A stretch of DNA of 64,000 nt, taken from contig JAXLXW010000004.1 in the NCBI GenBank assembly GCA_046327755.1, positions 1 to 64,000 on the forward strand, read 5' to 3'. Below the pieces are notes generated by a model. That model had not been told where the DNA came from and did no database searches. It saw nothing but the letters and a program-made list of their open reading frames with translations. Shown in pieces: positions 15,770-23,953 of this stretch. The stretch is from SCN-70-22 sp046327755 (GTDB lineage: Bacteria; Gemmatimonadota; Gemmatimonadetes; Gemmatimonadales; Gemmatimonadaceae). Position 1 is the first letter of the stretch, and each line of letters starts with the position of its first letter. The position numbers and the translations under genes are program-made.

Positions 15770-17800
15770 CTACAGCAGGCTGCCCACTTCGAGGATGAGC
15801 GCCGCCGAACCGTCGCCCATGATCGTGGCACCGTTGAAGCACGACGCGGCGCCGCGCACGGCGTCGAACGGCTTCACGACGATCTCTTCCTGTCCCACCA
15901 ACTGGTCCACCACCAGCCCGGCGCGGCGCTCGGCCATCTCCACCAACACCACGTGCGACGCCGAGGCGTCGTGCCCCGCGTCGCGGCCGGGAAGCCCCAC
16001 CACGTCCCGCAGGTGAAGGAGCGGGAGGACCTCCTCACGAATGACGATTACCTCGCGCCCGCGTACCGTCCGCACCACGCCCCGCGACAGCTGGAGCGTC
16101 TCGGTCACGTGGGTCAGGGGGAGGGCGTACGATTCGCCCCCCACGCGTGCCAGGAGCGCCGGGATCACCGCGAGTGTCACCGGGAGGCGCAGCGAAAACG
16201 TCGTCCCCTCCCCCTCGGTGCTCCGCAGGTCGACCACCCCGCCCAGCGCGCGCACGCGCGAGATGACCGCGTCGATCCCGACGCCGCGCCCCGAAAGCTC
16301 CGTCACCCGCTCCGCGGTCGAGAAGCCGGCGCGAGCGATCACCCGGAGGATTTCCTCGTCCTCCAGCGATTCGCGCTCCTCGTCCACCAGCCCAATCGCC
16401 TTCGCCTTGGCCAGGACGCGCGCGCGGTTGACCCCGCGGCCGTCGTCACGCACCCGGATCACCACGGCATTCCGCTCGCGCGCGGCGCTGAGCGTCAGGC
16501 GCCCCGCCGCCTCCTTCCCCGCGGCGAGCCTGGCCTCCGGGTGCTCGATCCCGTGGTCGATGGCGTTGCGCAGGAGGTGAACGAGCGGGTCGGCCACCTG
16601 CTCCAGGAGCGAGCGATCGAGCTCGATCTCGCGCCCCTCGATCACGAACGCCACGTCCTTGCCCAAGGTCCGCGCCGCATCACGCACCACGCGCGGAAAG
16701 CGATCGAAGACCTGCCACACCGGGACCATGCGGCCACCGAGCACCGCGTCCTGCAGCTCCCCGATGAAGCGCGAGGCCTCGCTCACCGCCTCGTCGAGCG
16801 CGGGGTCGGCGTGCAGGGCGGCGCGCTGCGCCAACCGCCCACGCACGATCATCAGTTCGCCCACCAGCGCCATCAGGTGATCGAGGCGCCGCAGGTCGAT
16901 GCGCACGTAGCGCTGGAGCGGCGCCTTGAGCGCGTCACTCCCCCAGGCGGCGGCAAACTGCGCCTCGGCGTCGGCACGCGGCGTCCCGGCGTTTCCACCA
17001 GGTGCAACGTCTCCACTCGCCGCGCGCGGCGCGGCATGACCGGGATGCTCGACCCGCACCTCGTGCACGAAGCCGGCGGCGCGCAGCGTCGCCTCGATCG
17101 TCGCGTCGTCGGCGTCGCAGACGAGGCGCAGCGCGAACGCCCCGTCAAAACCGTCGCCGAGCATCACCCCTTCGTCGGGGACGACGGCCGTCACCGCGCC
17201 TAACGCGCGCGCGCGCGCGACGACGAGTTGCGCCCGCGCCCCGGGGAGGATCGTCCCTGGCTCGAGCACGACGTGCACCGCGCGCCCATCGCCCGCCGGA
17301 AGGGCCGTCGTGCGCCGCGTATCCCCCGCGCGCGACTCGCCGTCCGCCGCTCGCCCTTGCAGCCGCTCGACGAGCGACGTCACGTCGAGCGCCGACTCTT
17401 CGGCGGTCGCTGCCCCCTGAGCGGTCGCCGCCCCCTGGGCGGTCGCCGCCCCCTGGGCGGTCGCCGCCCCCTCGATCGCCGCCTCCAGCGCGTCCGCGGC
17501 GTCGAAGAGGAGCGCCAGCTGCTCGCCGTCGAGCGCCTCCTCTCCCGCGCGCACGCGCGCGAGGAGCGTCTCCATCGCGTGCGACAGCGACCCCACGGCG
17601 ACATAGCCCATCACGCCGCTCATCCCCTTCACCGTGTGCACGGCGCGGAAGAGGGCGTCGACAGACTCGCGTGCGGCTCCATCGCTCGCCGTACCTCCGG
17701 CGTGCGGGACGTGCTCCAGCGCGATCAGCGCCTGGTTGATTGCGACGAGGTGATCGCGTGCCTCAGTGAGGAAGAGGTCGCGGTACCGGGCGGTGTCCAT
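15770..17800 (-). CDS. cheA: CheA sensor histidine kinase
   Basis: CheA phosphorylates CheY and CheB in response to receptor arrays. This 676-residue protein has the expected order. A P1 Hpt domain carries the phospho-histidine in FRAVHTVKGMSG (H55). A low-complexity Ala/Thr/Gln linker follows, then a P2-like region and P3 dimerisation helices. The P4 ATPase domain has the N box LLRNAIDHGIEHPE, G1 RDDGRGVN and G2 SGRGVGIDAV. The C-terminal P5 CheW-like domain starts near IPALLARVGGESYALPLTHV. The linker contains four tandem copies of an 18-bp unit. Neighbours are cheY upstream and cheC downstream, each with a 28 bp gap. Confidence 0.96.
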   Translation of the reverse strand: MDTARYRDLFLTEARDHLVAINQALIALEHVPHAGGTASDGAARESVDALFRAVHTVKGMSGVMGYVAVGSLSHAMETLLARVRAGEEALDGEQLALLFDAADALEAAIEGAATAQGAATAQGAATAQGAATAEESALDVTSLVERLQGRAADGESRAGDTRRTTALPAGDGRAVHVVLEPGTILPGARAQLVVARARALGAVTAVVPDEGVMLGDGFDGAFALRLVCDADDATIEATLRAAGFVHEVRVEHPGHAAPRAASGDVAPGGNAGTPRADAEAQFAAAWGSDALKAPLQRYVRIDLRRLDHLMALVGELMIVRGRLAQRAALHADPALDEAVSEASRFIGELQDAVLGGRMVPVWQVFDRFPRVVRDAARTLGKDVAFVIEGREIELDRSLLEQVADPLVHLLRNAIDHGIEHPEARLAAGKEAAGRLTLSAARERNAVVIRVRDDGRGVNRARVLAKAKAIGLVDEERESLEDEEILRVIARAGFSTAERVTELSGRGVGIDAVISRVRALGGVVDLRSTEGEGTTFSLRLPVTLAVIPALLARVGGESYALPLTHVTETLQLSRGVVRTVRGREVIVIREEVLPLLHLRDVVGLPGRDAGHDASASHVVLVEMAERRAGLVVDQLVGQEEIVVKPFDAVRGAASCFNGATIMGDGSAALILEVGSLL
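17403..17474 (-). repeat. 18-bp tandem repeat x4 inside cheA linker
   Basis: Four adjacent copies of gcggtcgc(c/t)gccccctg-type units (17403-17420, 17421-17438, 17439-17456, 17457-17474). Units 2 and 3 are identical and the outer two differ at one or two bases. Each copy encodes six residues of the pattern GAATAQ/E, between the Hpt domain and the rest of CheA. Copy-number change keeps the frame and would lengthen or shorten the linker. Confidence 0.9.
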
Positions 17801-17828
17801 GCGCGCGCTCCGACGAGGGTGCGCGCGC

Positions 17829-18191
17829 TCAGCCGAGGACGCGCTGCACCGCCTCCAGCACGCGCGAGGGCTGGAACGGCTTCACCACGAAGTCCTTCGC
17901 CCCGGCCTGGATCGCCTCGACCACAAGCGCCTGCTGTCCCATCGCGCTGCACATCAGGACCTTGGCGGCGGGATCCTGGCGGGTGATCTCACGCACCGCG
18001 TCGATCCCCCCCATGTCGGGCATCACGATGTCCATCGTGACCAGGTCGGGACGCAGCTCGCGGTACTTGTCCACCGCCTGGGCCCCCGTTTCCGCCTCGC
18101 CCACCACGTCGAATCCTGCCTGCTGCAGGATGTCGCTGAGCATGGTGCGCATGAAGATGGCGTCGTCGCAGATCAGTACCGTGTGGCTCAC
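17829..18191 (-). CDS. cheY: CheY-type single-domain response regulator
   Basis: A 120-residue stand-alone receiver domain from ATG 18191. It has the acidic pocket ICDD (D9, D10), phospho-acceptor D54 in TMDIVMPDM, S82 in MCSAMG and K104 in VVKPF. These are the residues required for phosphorylation by CheA. No output domain is present. It lies between cheW and cheA, and its natural effector here could be the MglA/TPR machinery rather than a flagellar switch, since no flagellar gene is in the window. Confidence 0.95.
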   Translation of the reverse strand: MSHTVLICDDAIFMRTMLSDILQQAGFDVVGEAETGAQAVDKYRELRPDLVTMDIVMPDMGGIDAVREITRQDPAAKVLMCSAMGQQALVVEAIQAGAKDFVVKPFQPSRVLEAVQRVLG

Positions 18192-18280
18192 GCTCGTCTC
18201 TCCCCGGGCAGCGTTGCGCGCAGGCGCCGTGCGGCCATCACAACTGGCGCATCGCGCGGCACTACGCGCCCAAGGCTCCC

Positions 18281-18709
18281 CTAGGCGAACGTCTGCCGCG
18301 CCAGCTCCTGCAGGTCCACGGAGAGGACGATTCTGCCGACAAAATGTCCCATCCCCGCCAGGGCTGGATCGGCAGGCTCGAGGCCGGTTGCGATGAAATC
18401 ATCGGCCGAGTACGCCTGCACATCGATCACGTCGTCCACGAGCAGTCCCAACGTGCGTGATTCGGTGACGACGATCACAACCGACGGCGCTTCCTCCATC
18501 GACGTACCGCGTCCGAAACGCGTCGCGAGGTCCACCACCGTCACGAGCGTCCCGCGCACGTTGAGCAGCCCGCGCACGGCGGCCGGCGCTCCCGGCAAGC
18601 GAGTGAGCGCTCGCGCCGGCACCACCTCGCGCACCGCGCCCTGTTCGATCGCGAAGAGCGTCCCCGCCCCCTCGACGATCACGTACGGTCGGCTCGCGCC
18701 CTCACTCAT
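18281..18709 (-). CDS. cheW: CheW-like adaptor 3
   Basis: A 142-residue CheW-family protein and the first chemosensory gene of the run. It starts MSEGASRPYVIVEGAGTLFAI and contains VVPARALTRLPGAPAAVRGLLNVRGTLVTVVDL, a clear CheW signature, and LGLLVDDVIDV in the second half. The ATG overlaps the rluD stop (ATGA), which joins the signalling cluster translationally to lspA-rluD. An 89-bp gap to cheY follows with no obvious hairpin. Confidence 0.9.
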   Translation of the reverse strand: MSEGASRPYVIVEGAGTLFAIEQGAVREVVPARALTRLPGAPAAVRGLLNVRGTLVTVVDLATRFGRGTSMEEAPSVVIVVTESRTLGLLVDDVIDVQAYSADDFIATGLEPADPALAGMGHFVGRIVLSVDLQELARQTFA

Positions 18710-19713
18710 CGCCCCTCAGCCACCGGCTCGACGTAGAAACCGAATCGCTCCAGCGGATCACGCTCGGCAAGCAACGTCGGGTCGTCAGCGACCTTGGCCA
18801 GCGACTGGCGAAGATCGTCGGGGAGCGCGGCGCGCACATCCATCGCGGCGCGGGTCACCGGGTGCTGGAATCGGAGCCAGGCCGCGTGCAGGAAGTGGCG
18901 ACGTGGCGGCAGCCCGACGAGGGCGCGCCCGCCGCCACCGCCGTAGGTGTCGTCCCCCACCACCGGGTGCCCGATCGAGGCGAGATGCACGCGAATCTGG
19001 TGCGTACGCCCAGTGTGCAGGTGAGCGCGCAGCAGGTCCCCCGCGTCGAAGCGCGCCAGGCGGCGAAACGTCGTGCGAGCCGGCTTGCCCGACTCCACGA
19101 CCGCCATGCGCTGCCGGTCGCGTGGATCGCGACCAATCGGCTTTTCGACGGTGCGCTCGTCCGCGTCGAGGTGCCCCCAGATGAGCGCCGCGTAGCGCCT
19201 GACGACGCGTCGCTCGGAAATCGCCGATGACAGGAGGCGATGCACCCGGTCGTTCTTGGCCACGATGAGGAGCCCCGAGGTGTCCTTGTCGAGGCGGTGG
19301 ACCAGCCCAGGACGCTCGTCGCCCCCCACGTCGGACAGCTCGCCACCGCGCCCCACGAGCGCGTTGACCAGCGTCCCGGTCCAGTTGCCGGGCGCCGGAT
19401 GAACGACCATCCCAGCCGGCTTGTCGATTACCACGAGGTCGTCGTCCTCGAAGGCAATCGAGAGCGCGATCGATTCCCCGCGGATCTCGCGCGGCGCGGG
19501 GGGCGGGATGAAGACGTCGACGGTTTCGCCTGCTGCCGGTTTGTAGGCAGCCTTCTCACGGCGCCCCGCCACCGTGACGTGCCCGTTGGCGATGAGCGTC
19601 GCTGCCTGTGTGCGCGAGAGCGCGGTCTCGCGCGCCACCAACGCATCGAGGCGAACATCGCTGTTCGCCTCGCACACGAAGGAGCGCTGTGTCCCCTGGC
19701 GTCGCTCGCTCAC
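18706..19713 (-). CDS. rluD: RluD-family 23S rRNA pseudouridine synthase
   Basis: This enzyme isomerises uridine to pseudouridine, probably in 23S rRNA. About 335 residues from GTG 19713 (VSERRQGTQRSF). It has an N-terminal S4 RNA-binding domain (RLDALVARETALSRTQAATLIANGHV) and the RluA/RluD catalytic motif HRLDKDTSGLL with the nucleophilic Asp. RTHQIRVHLASIGHPVVGDDTY is the family's C-terminal signature. It lies 10 bp after lspA, the same order (lspA-rluD) found in many bacteria. Confidence 0.93.
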   Translation of the reverse strand: MSERRQGTQRSFVCEANSDVRLDALVARETALSRTQAATLIANGHVTVAGRREKAAYKPAAGETVDVFIPPPAPREIRGESIALSIAFEDDDLVVIDKPAGMVVHPAPGNWTGTLVNALVGRGGELSDVGGDERPGLVHRLDKDTSGLLIVAKNDRVHRLLSSAISERRVVRRYAALIWGHLDADERTVEKPIGRDPRDRQRMAVVESGKPARTTFRRLARFDAGDLLRAHLHTGRTHQIRVHLASIGHPVVGDDTYGGGGGRALVGLPPRRHFLHAAWLRFQHPVTRAAMDVRAALPDDLRQSLAKVADDPTLLAERDPLERFGFYVEPVAEGR

Positions 19714-19723
19714 GCGTGGCGCC

Positions 19724-20278
19724 TCACGAACCCGCGCGCGGCGACTCGGCGACGGTCGCCACACCGGCCTCGCCCTCGCGACGTTCCGATTGCTCGTCCT
19801 CGCGCCACAGCACCATCGCGAGGAGCACCGCCCCGCACGACACCGCCATGTCCGCCACGTTGAAGGTCGGCCAGCGCATGTCTCCCATCCCGATGTCGAT
19901 GAAATCGACGACGCCGTTCGGTGAGACGATGCGATCGATCAGGTTCCCCAGCGCCCCGGACGTCACCAGGGCGATGGCCAGCACGCGGATCCGGTGTCCC
20001 GACTCGGTGGTGCGATACAGGTGCCAGAGGATCGCCAGCGCGCCCACGGTGAGCGCAAGGAAGATCCAGCGCGAGTACGGTCCCAGGTGAAAGCCGAACG
20101 CGGCACCGGGGTTGTAGACCAGCGTCCACCGGAACCACTCCGCGTCACCAAAGACCGCGCGCGGCACGCCGCGGGGCCAGAGCAGCTCCTCGGCGACCGA
20201 CTTGGTGATGCGGTCCGCCAGGACGAGCACCACCACGATCGGCCAGAAGATCGCGGCGTGACTACCCCTTCTTGGCAT
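19724..20278 (-). CDS. lspA: Lipoprotein signal peptidase (signal peptidase II)
   Basis: An inner-membrane aspartic protease that cleaves prolipoproteins after lipidation. 184 residues from MPRRGSHAAIFW. Four hydrophobic segments are visible (IFWPIVVVLVLA, WIFLALTVGALAILW, VLAIALVTSGALGNLI, VADMAVSCGAVLLAMVLW). The catalytic aspartates lie in GNLIDRI (D115) and FNVADMAV (D143), and TLVYNPGAAFGF is the family motif. The C-terminal 20 residues are hydrophilic. It overlaps the end of the DksA-like gene by 17 bp. Confidence 0.95.
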   Translation of the reverse strand: MPRRGSHAAIFWPIVVVLVLADRITKSVAEELLWPRGVPRAVFGDAEWFRWTLVYNPGAAFGFHLGPYSRWIFLALTVGALAILWHLYRTTESGHRIRVLAIALVTSGALGNLIDRIVSPNGVVDFIDIGMGDMRWPTFNVADMAVSCGAVLLAMVLWREDEQSERREGEAGVATVAESPRAGS

Positions 20279-20705
20279 CTTCTTCCCGCTGCTTGCACTT
20301 GATGCAGTAGCGAGCATGTGGAAGGGCGTCGAGCCGCTCGAAGGCGATCTCGTCGCCGCACTGGTGGCACTTGCCGAAGGTCTCGGGCGACTTGTACAGG
20401 CGGCGCAGGGCCTGGTCGATGTGCCAGAGGAAGCGCCCCTCCTGGCTCGCGAACAGGAACGCCTTCTCGCGCTCCATGGCGTCGGTCCCCTGGTCGGCCA
20501 TGTGGAACGAATACGACGACAGGTCGCCATCGGACGACTGGTCGGTGGCGTTGAACACCTCGTCGTACTTCCCCAGCTCCTTGAGCACGCGATTGCGCTC
20601 CTCCATCAAGCGCTTCTCGAAGTGCTGGAGGTTCTTCTTGCTCATCGGCTTCGGCTTCTTGGGGGCCGCCGCGCCGCTTCCGCCACTGGTCGATGCCATC
20701 GTCAT
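20262..20705 (-). CDS. DksA/TraR-family zinc-finger protein
   Basis: A 147-residue DksA/TraR-type regulator that probably binds RNA polymerase. It has a Lys/Pro-rich N-terminus, a helical coiled-coil part (LQHFEKRLMEERNRVLKELGKYDEV) and a C-terminal C4 zinc finger (C113 and C116 in CHQCGDEI, C134 and C137 in YCIKCK). Proteins of this type are commonly encoded just before lspA in several phyla. The ATG overlaps the ileS stop. Whether it acts as a true DksA (ppGpp partner) cannot be told from sequence. Confidence 0.88.
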   Translation of the reverse strand: MTMASTSGGSGAAAPKKPKPMSKKNLQHFEKRLMEERNRVLKELGKYDEVFNATDQSSDGDLSSYSFHMADQGTDAMEREKAFLFASQEGRFLWHIDQALRRLYKSPETFGKCHQCGDEIAFERLDALPHARYCIKCKQREEDAKKG

Positions 20706-23700
20706 TCGTCCCTGGTCAGGGCCACACGACCGAGGAGTCCATCGATCTCCACCTCGTGTGCCTCGTGTTCATCCACCACGCCGTCACGGCCGACCGTGAC
20801 GTGGCGAGCGAGCACCTCGCCCGCGATCCACTCCTTGTACTCCGACACCGCCGACTCGATCTCGGGTGCCCCCCAGATCTGGAGGCGAATGCGGTCAGAC
20901 ACCGCCAAGCCCGATTCCTTCCGCAAGCGTTGCACGCGGCTCACCACCTCGCGCGACAACCCCTCCTGCATCAACGCCGGGGTCATCGCAGGATCGATCG
21001 CCGCGAAGCGTCCCAGCGCCTCCTTCACCACCAGCGCACCCGAGGCCCGCCGCAGGATCGTGAGGTCCTCGGCGTCCAGCGTGTGCGTCTCCCCCTCCAC
21101 GGTGAGCGCCAGCGACTCGCCGTGCTCGAAGGCCCGCAGGTGCTCGCTGGCCAGCGCCTGCACCGCCTTCGCGGCCAGCGGCGTCGCCTTCCCGAACTTC
21201 TTTCCTAACGAGCGGAAGTTCGGCTTGGCCTCCAGCGTCACGAGGTCATCCGCCGACGTGGCCAGCGTGACCTCCTTCACGTTCAGCTCCACCCGCAACA
21301 GGTCCAGCAACGGCGAGACATCGCCCACCGCCTCGCGCGGCACCACGCACACCACGCGTGAGAGCGGCTTGCGGACGTTGATCCCGGCCTCCTCTCGCGC
21401 CGCGCGACCGAGCGTCGCCAGTTCGCGCACTTCCGCCATCCCGCGCTCCAGCCCCAGATCGCGACCGGTCGAGGCACCCGGCTCCCGCACGTAACGGGCA
21501 AGGTGCACGGAAGTTCCCGTGAGCTCGCGATGCATCCAATCCGTGACCAGCGGCGCGATCGGCGCCAGCAGGCGCGTCGTGACCACCAGGCACTCGTGCA
21601 GTGTGGCAAAGGCCGCCCGATTGTCCGCCCCGTCCACGTCGTAGAACCGGGCGCGCGACAGGCGCACGTACCAGTTGGAGAGATCATCGACCACGAACGA
21701 CATGATCGCACGCGCCGCCGTCGTGGAGTCGAACGCCTCCATCGACGCCTGCACGCTCGCTTCCACGTCGGCCAGGCGCGACAGGATCCAGCGATCCAGG
21801 ACCGGGCGCACGGCGACCGCCGGATCGTTTGCCGACGGCTCCCATCCAAAGTTCGCGTACAGCGCGAAGATCCCGCTGTAGACGTTCTTGAGCGTGACGA
21901 GGAAGCGCGCCGCCGTGTCGCGGATCGCGTCGACGTCGAACTGCTTGGGCGTCCCGAGCTGGCTCGAGGCGATGAGGAAGAGGCGGATCGCGTCGGCGCC
22001 GTGCGAGGCGATCACCTCCCACGGATTCACGACATTGCCGCGCGTCTTCGACATCTTGACCCCGTTCTTGTCCAGCACGAGATCGTTCACCACGACGGCG
22101 CGATACGGCGCGGCCACCGCGGTCCCCGCCGTCGTCGCCGAGTTGTTAGGCAGGGCATCGCCCAACCCCGTCGCGATCGCGAGCAGCGAGTAGAACCACC
22201 CGCGCGTCTGGTCGAGCCCCTCGGCGATGAAGTCGGCCGGGAACTGCTGCGCCGTGCGCTCCCGGTTCTCGAACGGGTAGTGCCACTGCGCGAAGGGCAT
22301 CGCCCCAGAGTCGAACCAGGCGTCGATGACCTCGGGGACGCGCCGCATCGTCCCCTTCCCCGACTTCGCCGGCCAGGTGTAGGCGTCGATGAACGGCTTG
22401 TGGGGGTCGAAGTCCGCGGGGAGCGTGGTCCCGCAGCGCTCCGCGAGTTCGGCGAACGACCCGATCGCCTCGATCTCGTTCGGGTCCTCGTCGTTCACCC
22501 AGACCGGGAGCGGCGTCCCCCAGTACCGGTCGCGCGAGATGGCCCAGTCGATGTTGTTCTTGAGCCACTCGCCAAAGCGCCCCTCGCCCACCTCGCGCGG
22601 ATGCCAGTCCATCGCCGCGTTTCGGGCCATCATGTCGTCCTTGAACGCCGTCGTGCGCACGAACCACGAGACGCGGGCGTAGTAGAGCAGCGGCGTCTTG
22701 CAGCGCCAGCAGTGCGGATAGGCGTGGAAGAGCTTCCCCGCCTTCCACAACGAATCCTGCTCCCGGAGGACGTCCACGATCTTCGCGTCGGCATCCTTCA
22801 CCCACATCCCGCCGACGACCGGGACCTCGTCCCCGAAGCGACCGCGCGCGTTCACCGGCTGCAGCATCACGAGTCCGTGCTTCTGCCCCATCGCGTAGTC
22901 GTCGGCACCGAACGCCGGCGCCATGTGCACGATCCCGGAACCGTCCTCGGCAGAGACGAAGTCTGCCGTGACGATCACCTCGTGACGCCCGGTTCCCTCG
23001 CCGAACGGCACCCAGTCGAGCGGGCGGCGATAACGCTTCCCCTCGAGATCTCGACCCGTGAGACGCTGCACCACATCCCAGCGATCGGTGTAGTCGTCGC
23101 CCAGTACCGCCATCGCCCGCGCCGCGGCGAGGATGATCGTCCAGTCGGCCCCCGTCTTCTTGCGCAGCTCGACGTACTCGAGATCGGGATGCACGGCAAG
23201 CGCGACGTTGGAGACGAGCGTCCAAGGCGTCGTGGTCCACACGATGAGCCGGCGGCGCGCGGTGCCACCTCGCCCGTCTCCCGTCTCCCGTCCCCCGACT
23301 TGCTCGAGATCCAGCGCAATGAAGAGCGACGGATCCTCAACGTCCTCGTACCCCTGCGCCACCTCGTGCGACGACAACGCCGTCCCGCACCGCGAGCAGT
23401 ACGGGAGGATCTTGTGACCGCGATACAGGAGCCCCTTCTCGTACAGCGTCTTGAGCGCCCACCACTCGCTCTCGATGTAGTTGTTGGTGTACGTGACGTA
23501 CGGATCGTCGTAATCCATCCAGTTCGCCACGCGCTCCACCAGGCGCTCCCACTCCTTGCGGTACGTCCAGACGCTCTCGCGGCACTTCGCGTTGAACGCC
23601 TCGACGCCGTACGCCTCGATGTCGGGTTTCCCCGTCAGCCCCAACGCCTTCTCCACCTCGATCTCCACGGGGAGACCGTGCGTGTCCCAGCCGGCCTTCC

Positions 23701-23953
23701 GGTCCACGAGGTGGCCGGTCATGGTGCGGTGACGGCAGAACAGATCCTTCACCGTCCGGGCAAAGACGTGATGGATCCCCGGACGCCCGTTCGCGGTGGG
23801 CGGTCCGTCATAGAAGACAAACGGGGGGCTGCCGGCGCGGGCCGCCAGCGTCTGTTCGAACAGCCGCTCGGCCCGCCAGCGCGCCAGCACGTCCTGCTCG
23901 AGGGCGTCGGCCGGGCGATCGCCCGGGAGCAACTGGAACCGCGTCGCGCTCAC
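20702..23953 (-). CDS. ileS: Isoleucyl-tRNA synthetase
   Basis: Charges tRNA-Ile. 1083 residues from GTG 23953 (VSATRFQLLPGD). The class I HIGH-type motif appears as GPPTANGRPGIHHVFART and the KMSKS-type loop as VKMSKTRGNVVNPWE. The CP1 editing domain has TTTPWTLVSNVALAVHPD. The GIHH variant is the form found in a large bacterial subgroup, so it is not a defect. A low-complexity insertion (VGGRETGDGRGG) encoded by 7-bp repeats sits in the editing region. The start overlaps the purine nucleoside phosphorylase stop (GTGA). Confidence 0.95.
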   Translation of the reverse strand: MSATRFQLLPGDRPADALEQDVLARWRAERLFEQTLAARAGSPPFVFYDGPPTANGRPGIHHVFARTVKDLFCRHRTMTGHLVDRKAGWDTHGLPVEIEVEKALGLTGKPDIEAYGVEAFNAKCRESVWTYRKEWERLVERVANWMDYDDPYVTYTNNYIESEWWALKTLYEKGLLYRGHKILPYCSRCGTALSSHEVAQGYEDVEDPSLFIALDLEQVGGRETGDGRGGTARRRLIVWTTTPWTLVSNVALAVHPDLEYVELRKKTGADWTIILAAARAMAVLGDDYTDRWDVVQRLTGRDLEGKRYRRPLDWVPFGEGTGRHEVIVTADFVSAEDGSGIVHMAPAFGADDYAMGQKHGLVMLQPVNARGRFGDEVPVVGGMWVKDADAKIVDVLREQDSLWKAGKLFHAYPHCWRCKTPLLYYARVSWFVRTTAFKDDMMARNAAMDWHPREVGEGRFGEWLKNNIDWAISRDRYWGTPLPVWVNDEDPNEIEAIGSFAELAERCGTTLPADFDPHKPFIDAYTWPAKSGKGTMRRVPEVIDAWFDSGAMPFAQWHYPFENRERTAQQFPADFIAEGLDQTRGWFYSLLAIATGLGDALPNNSATTAGTAVAAPYRAVVVNDLVLDKNGVKMSKTRGNVVNPWEVIASHGADAIRLFLIASSQLGTPKQFDVDAIRDTAARFLVTLKNVYSGIFALYANFGWEPSANDPAVAVRPVLDRWILSRLADVEASVQASMEAFDSTTAARAIMSFVVDDLSNWYVRLSRARFYDVDGADNRAAFATLHECLVVTTRLLAPIAPLVTDWMHRELTGTSVHLARYVREPGASTGRDLGLERGMAEVRELATLGRAAREEAGINVRKPLSRVVCVVPREAVGDVSPLLDLLRVELNVKEVTLATSADDLVTLEAKPNFRSLGKKFGKATPLAAKAVQALASEHLRAFEHGESLALTVEGETHTLDAEDLTILRRASGALVVKEALGRFAAIDPAMTPALMQEGLSREVVSRVQRLRKESGLAVSDRIRLQIWGAPEIESAVSEYKEWIAGEVLARHVTVGRDGVVDEHEAHEVEIDGLLGRVALTRDE
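23269..23299 (-). repeat. 7-bp purine-rich tandem repeat inside ileS
   Basis: On the minus strand GGGGGAC, GGGAGAC, GGGAGAC and GGGCGAG follow one another. The repeat unit (7 bp) is not a multiple of three, so gain or loss of one unit would shift the frame of this essential gene. The encoded GGRETGDGRGG interrupts the CP1 region just before TARRRLIVWTTTPW. Confidence 0.8.

Noticed and set aside
20262..20705. Possible truncated RNA polymerase-binding DksA
   Set aside because: Length, coiled-coil part and complete C4 zinc finger fit the DksA/TraR family, so there is no sign of truncation.
20702..23953. Apparently mutated HIGH motif (GIHH) in IleRS
   Set aside because: GPPTANG-x-PGIHH is a normal variant of one bacterial IleRS group, and the KMSKT loop is intact.
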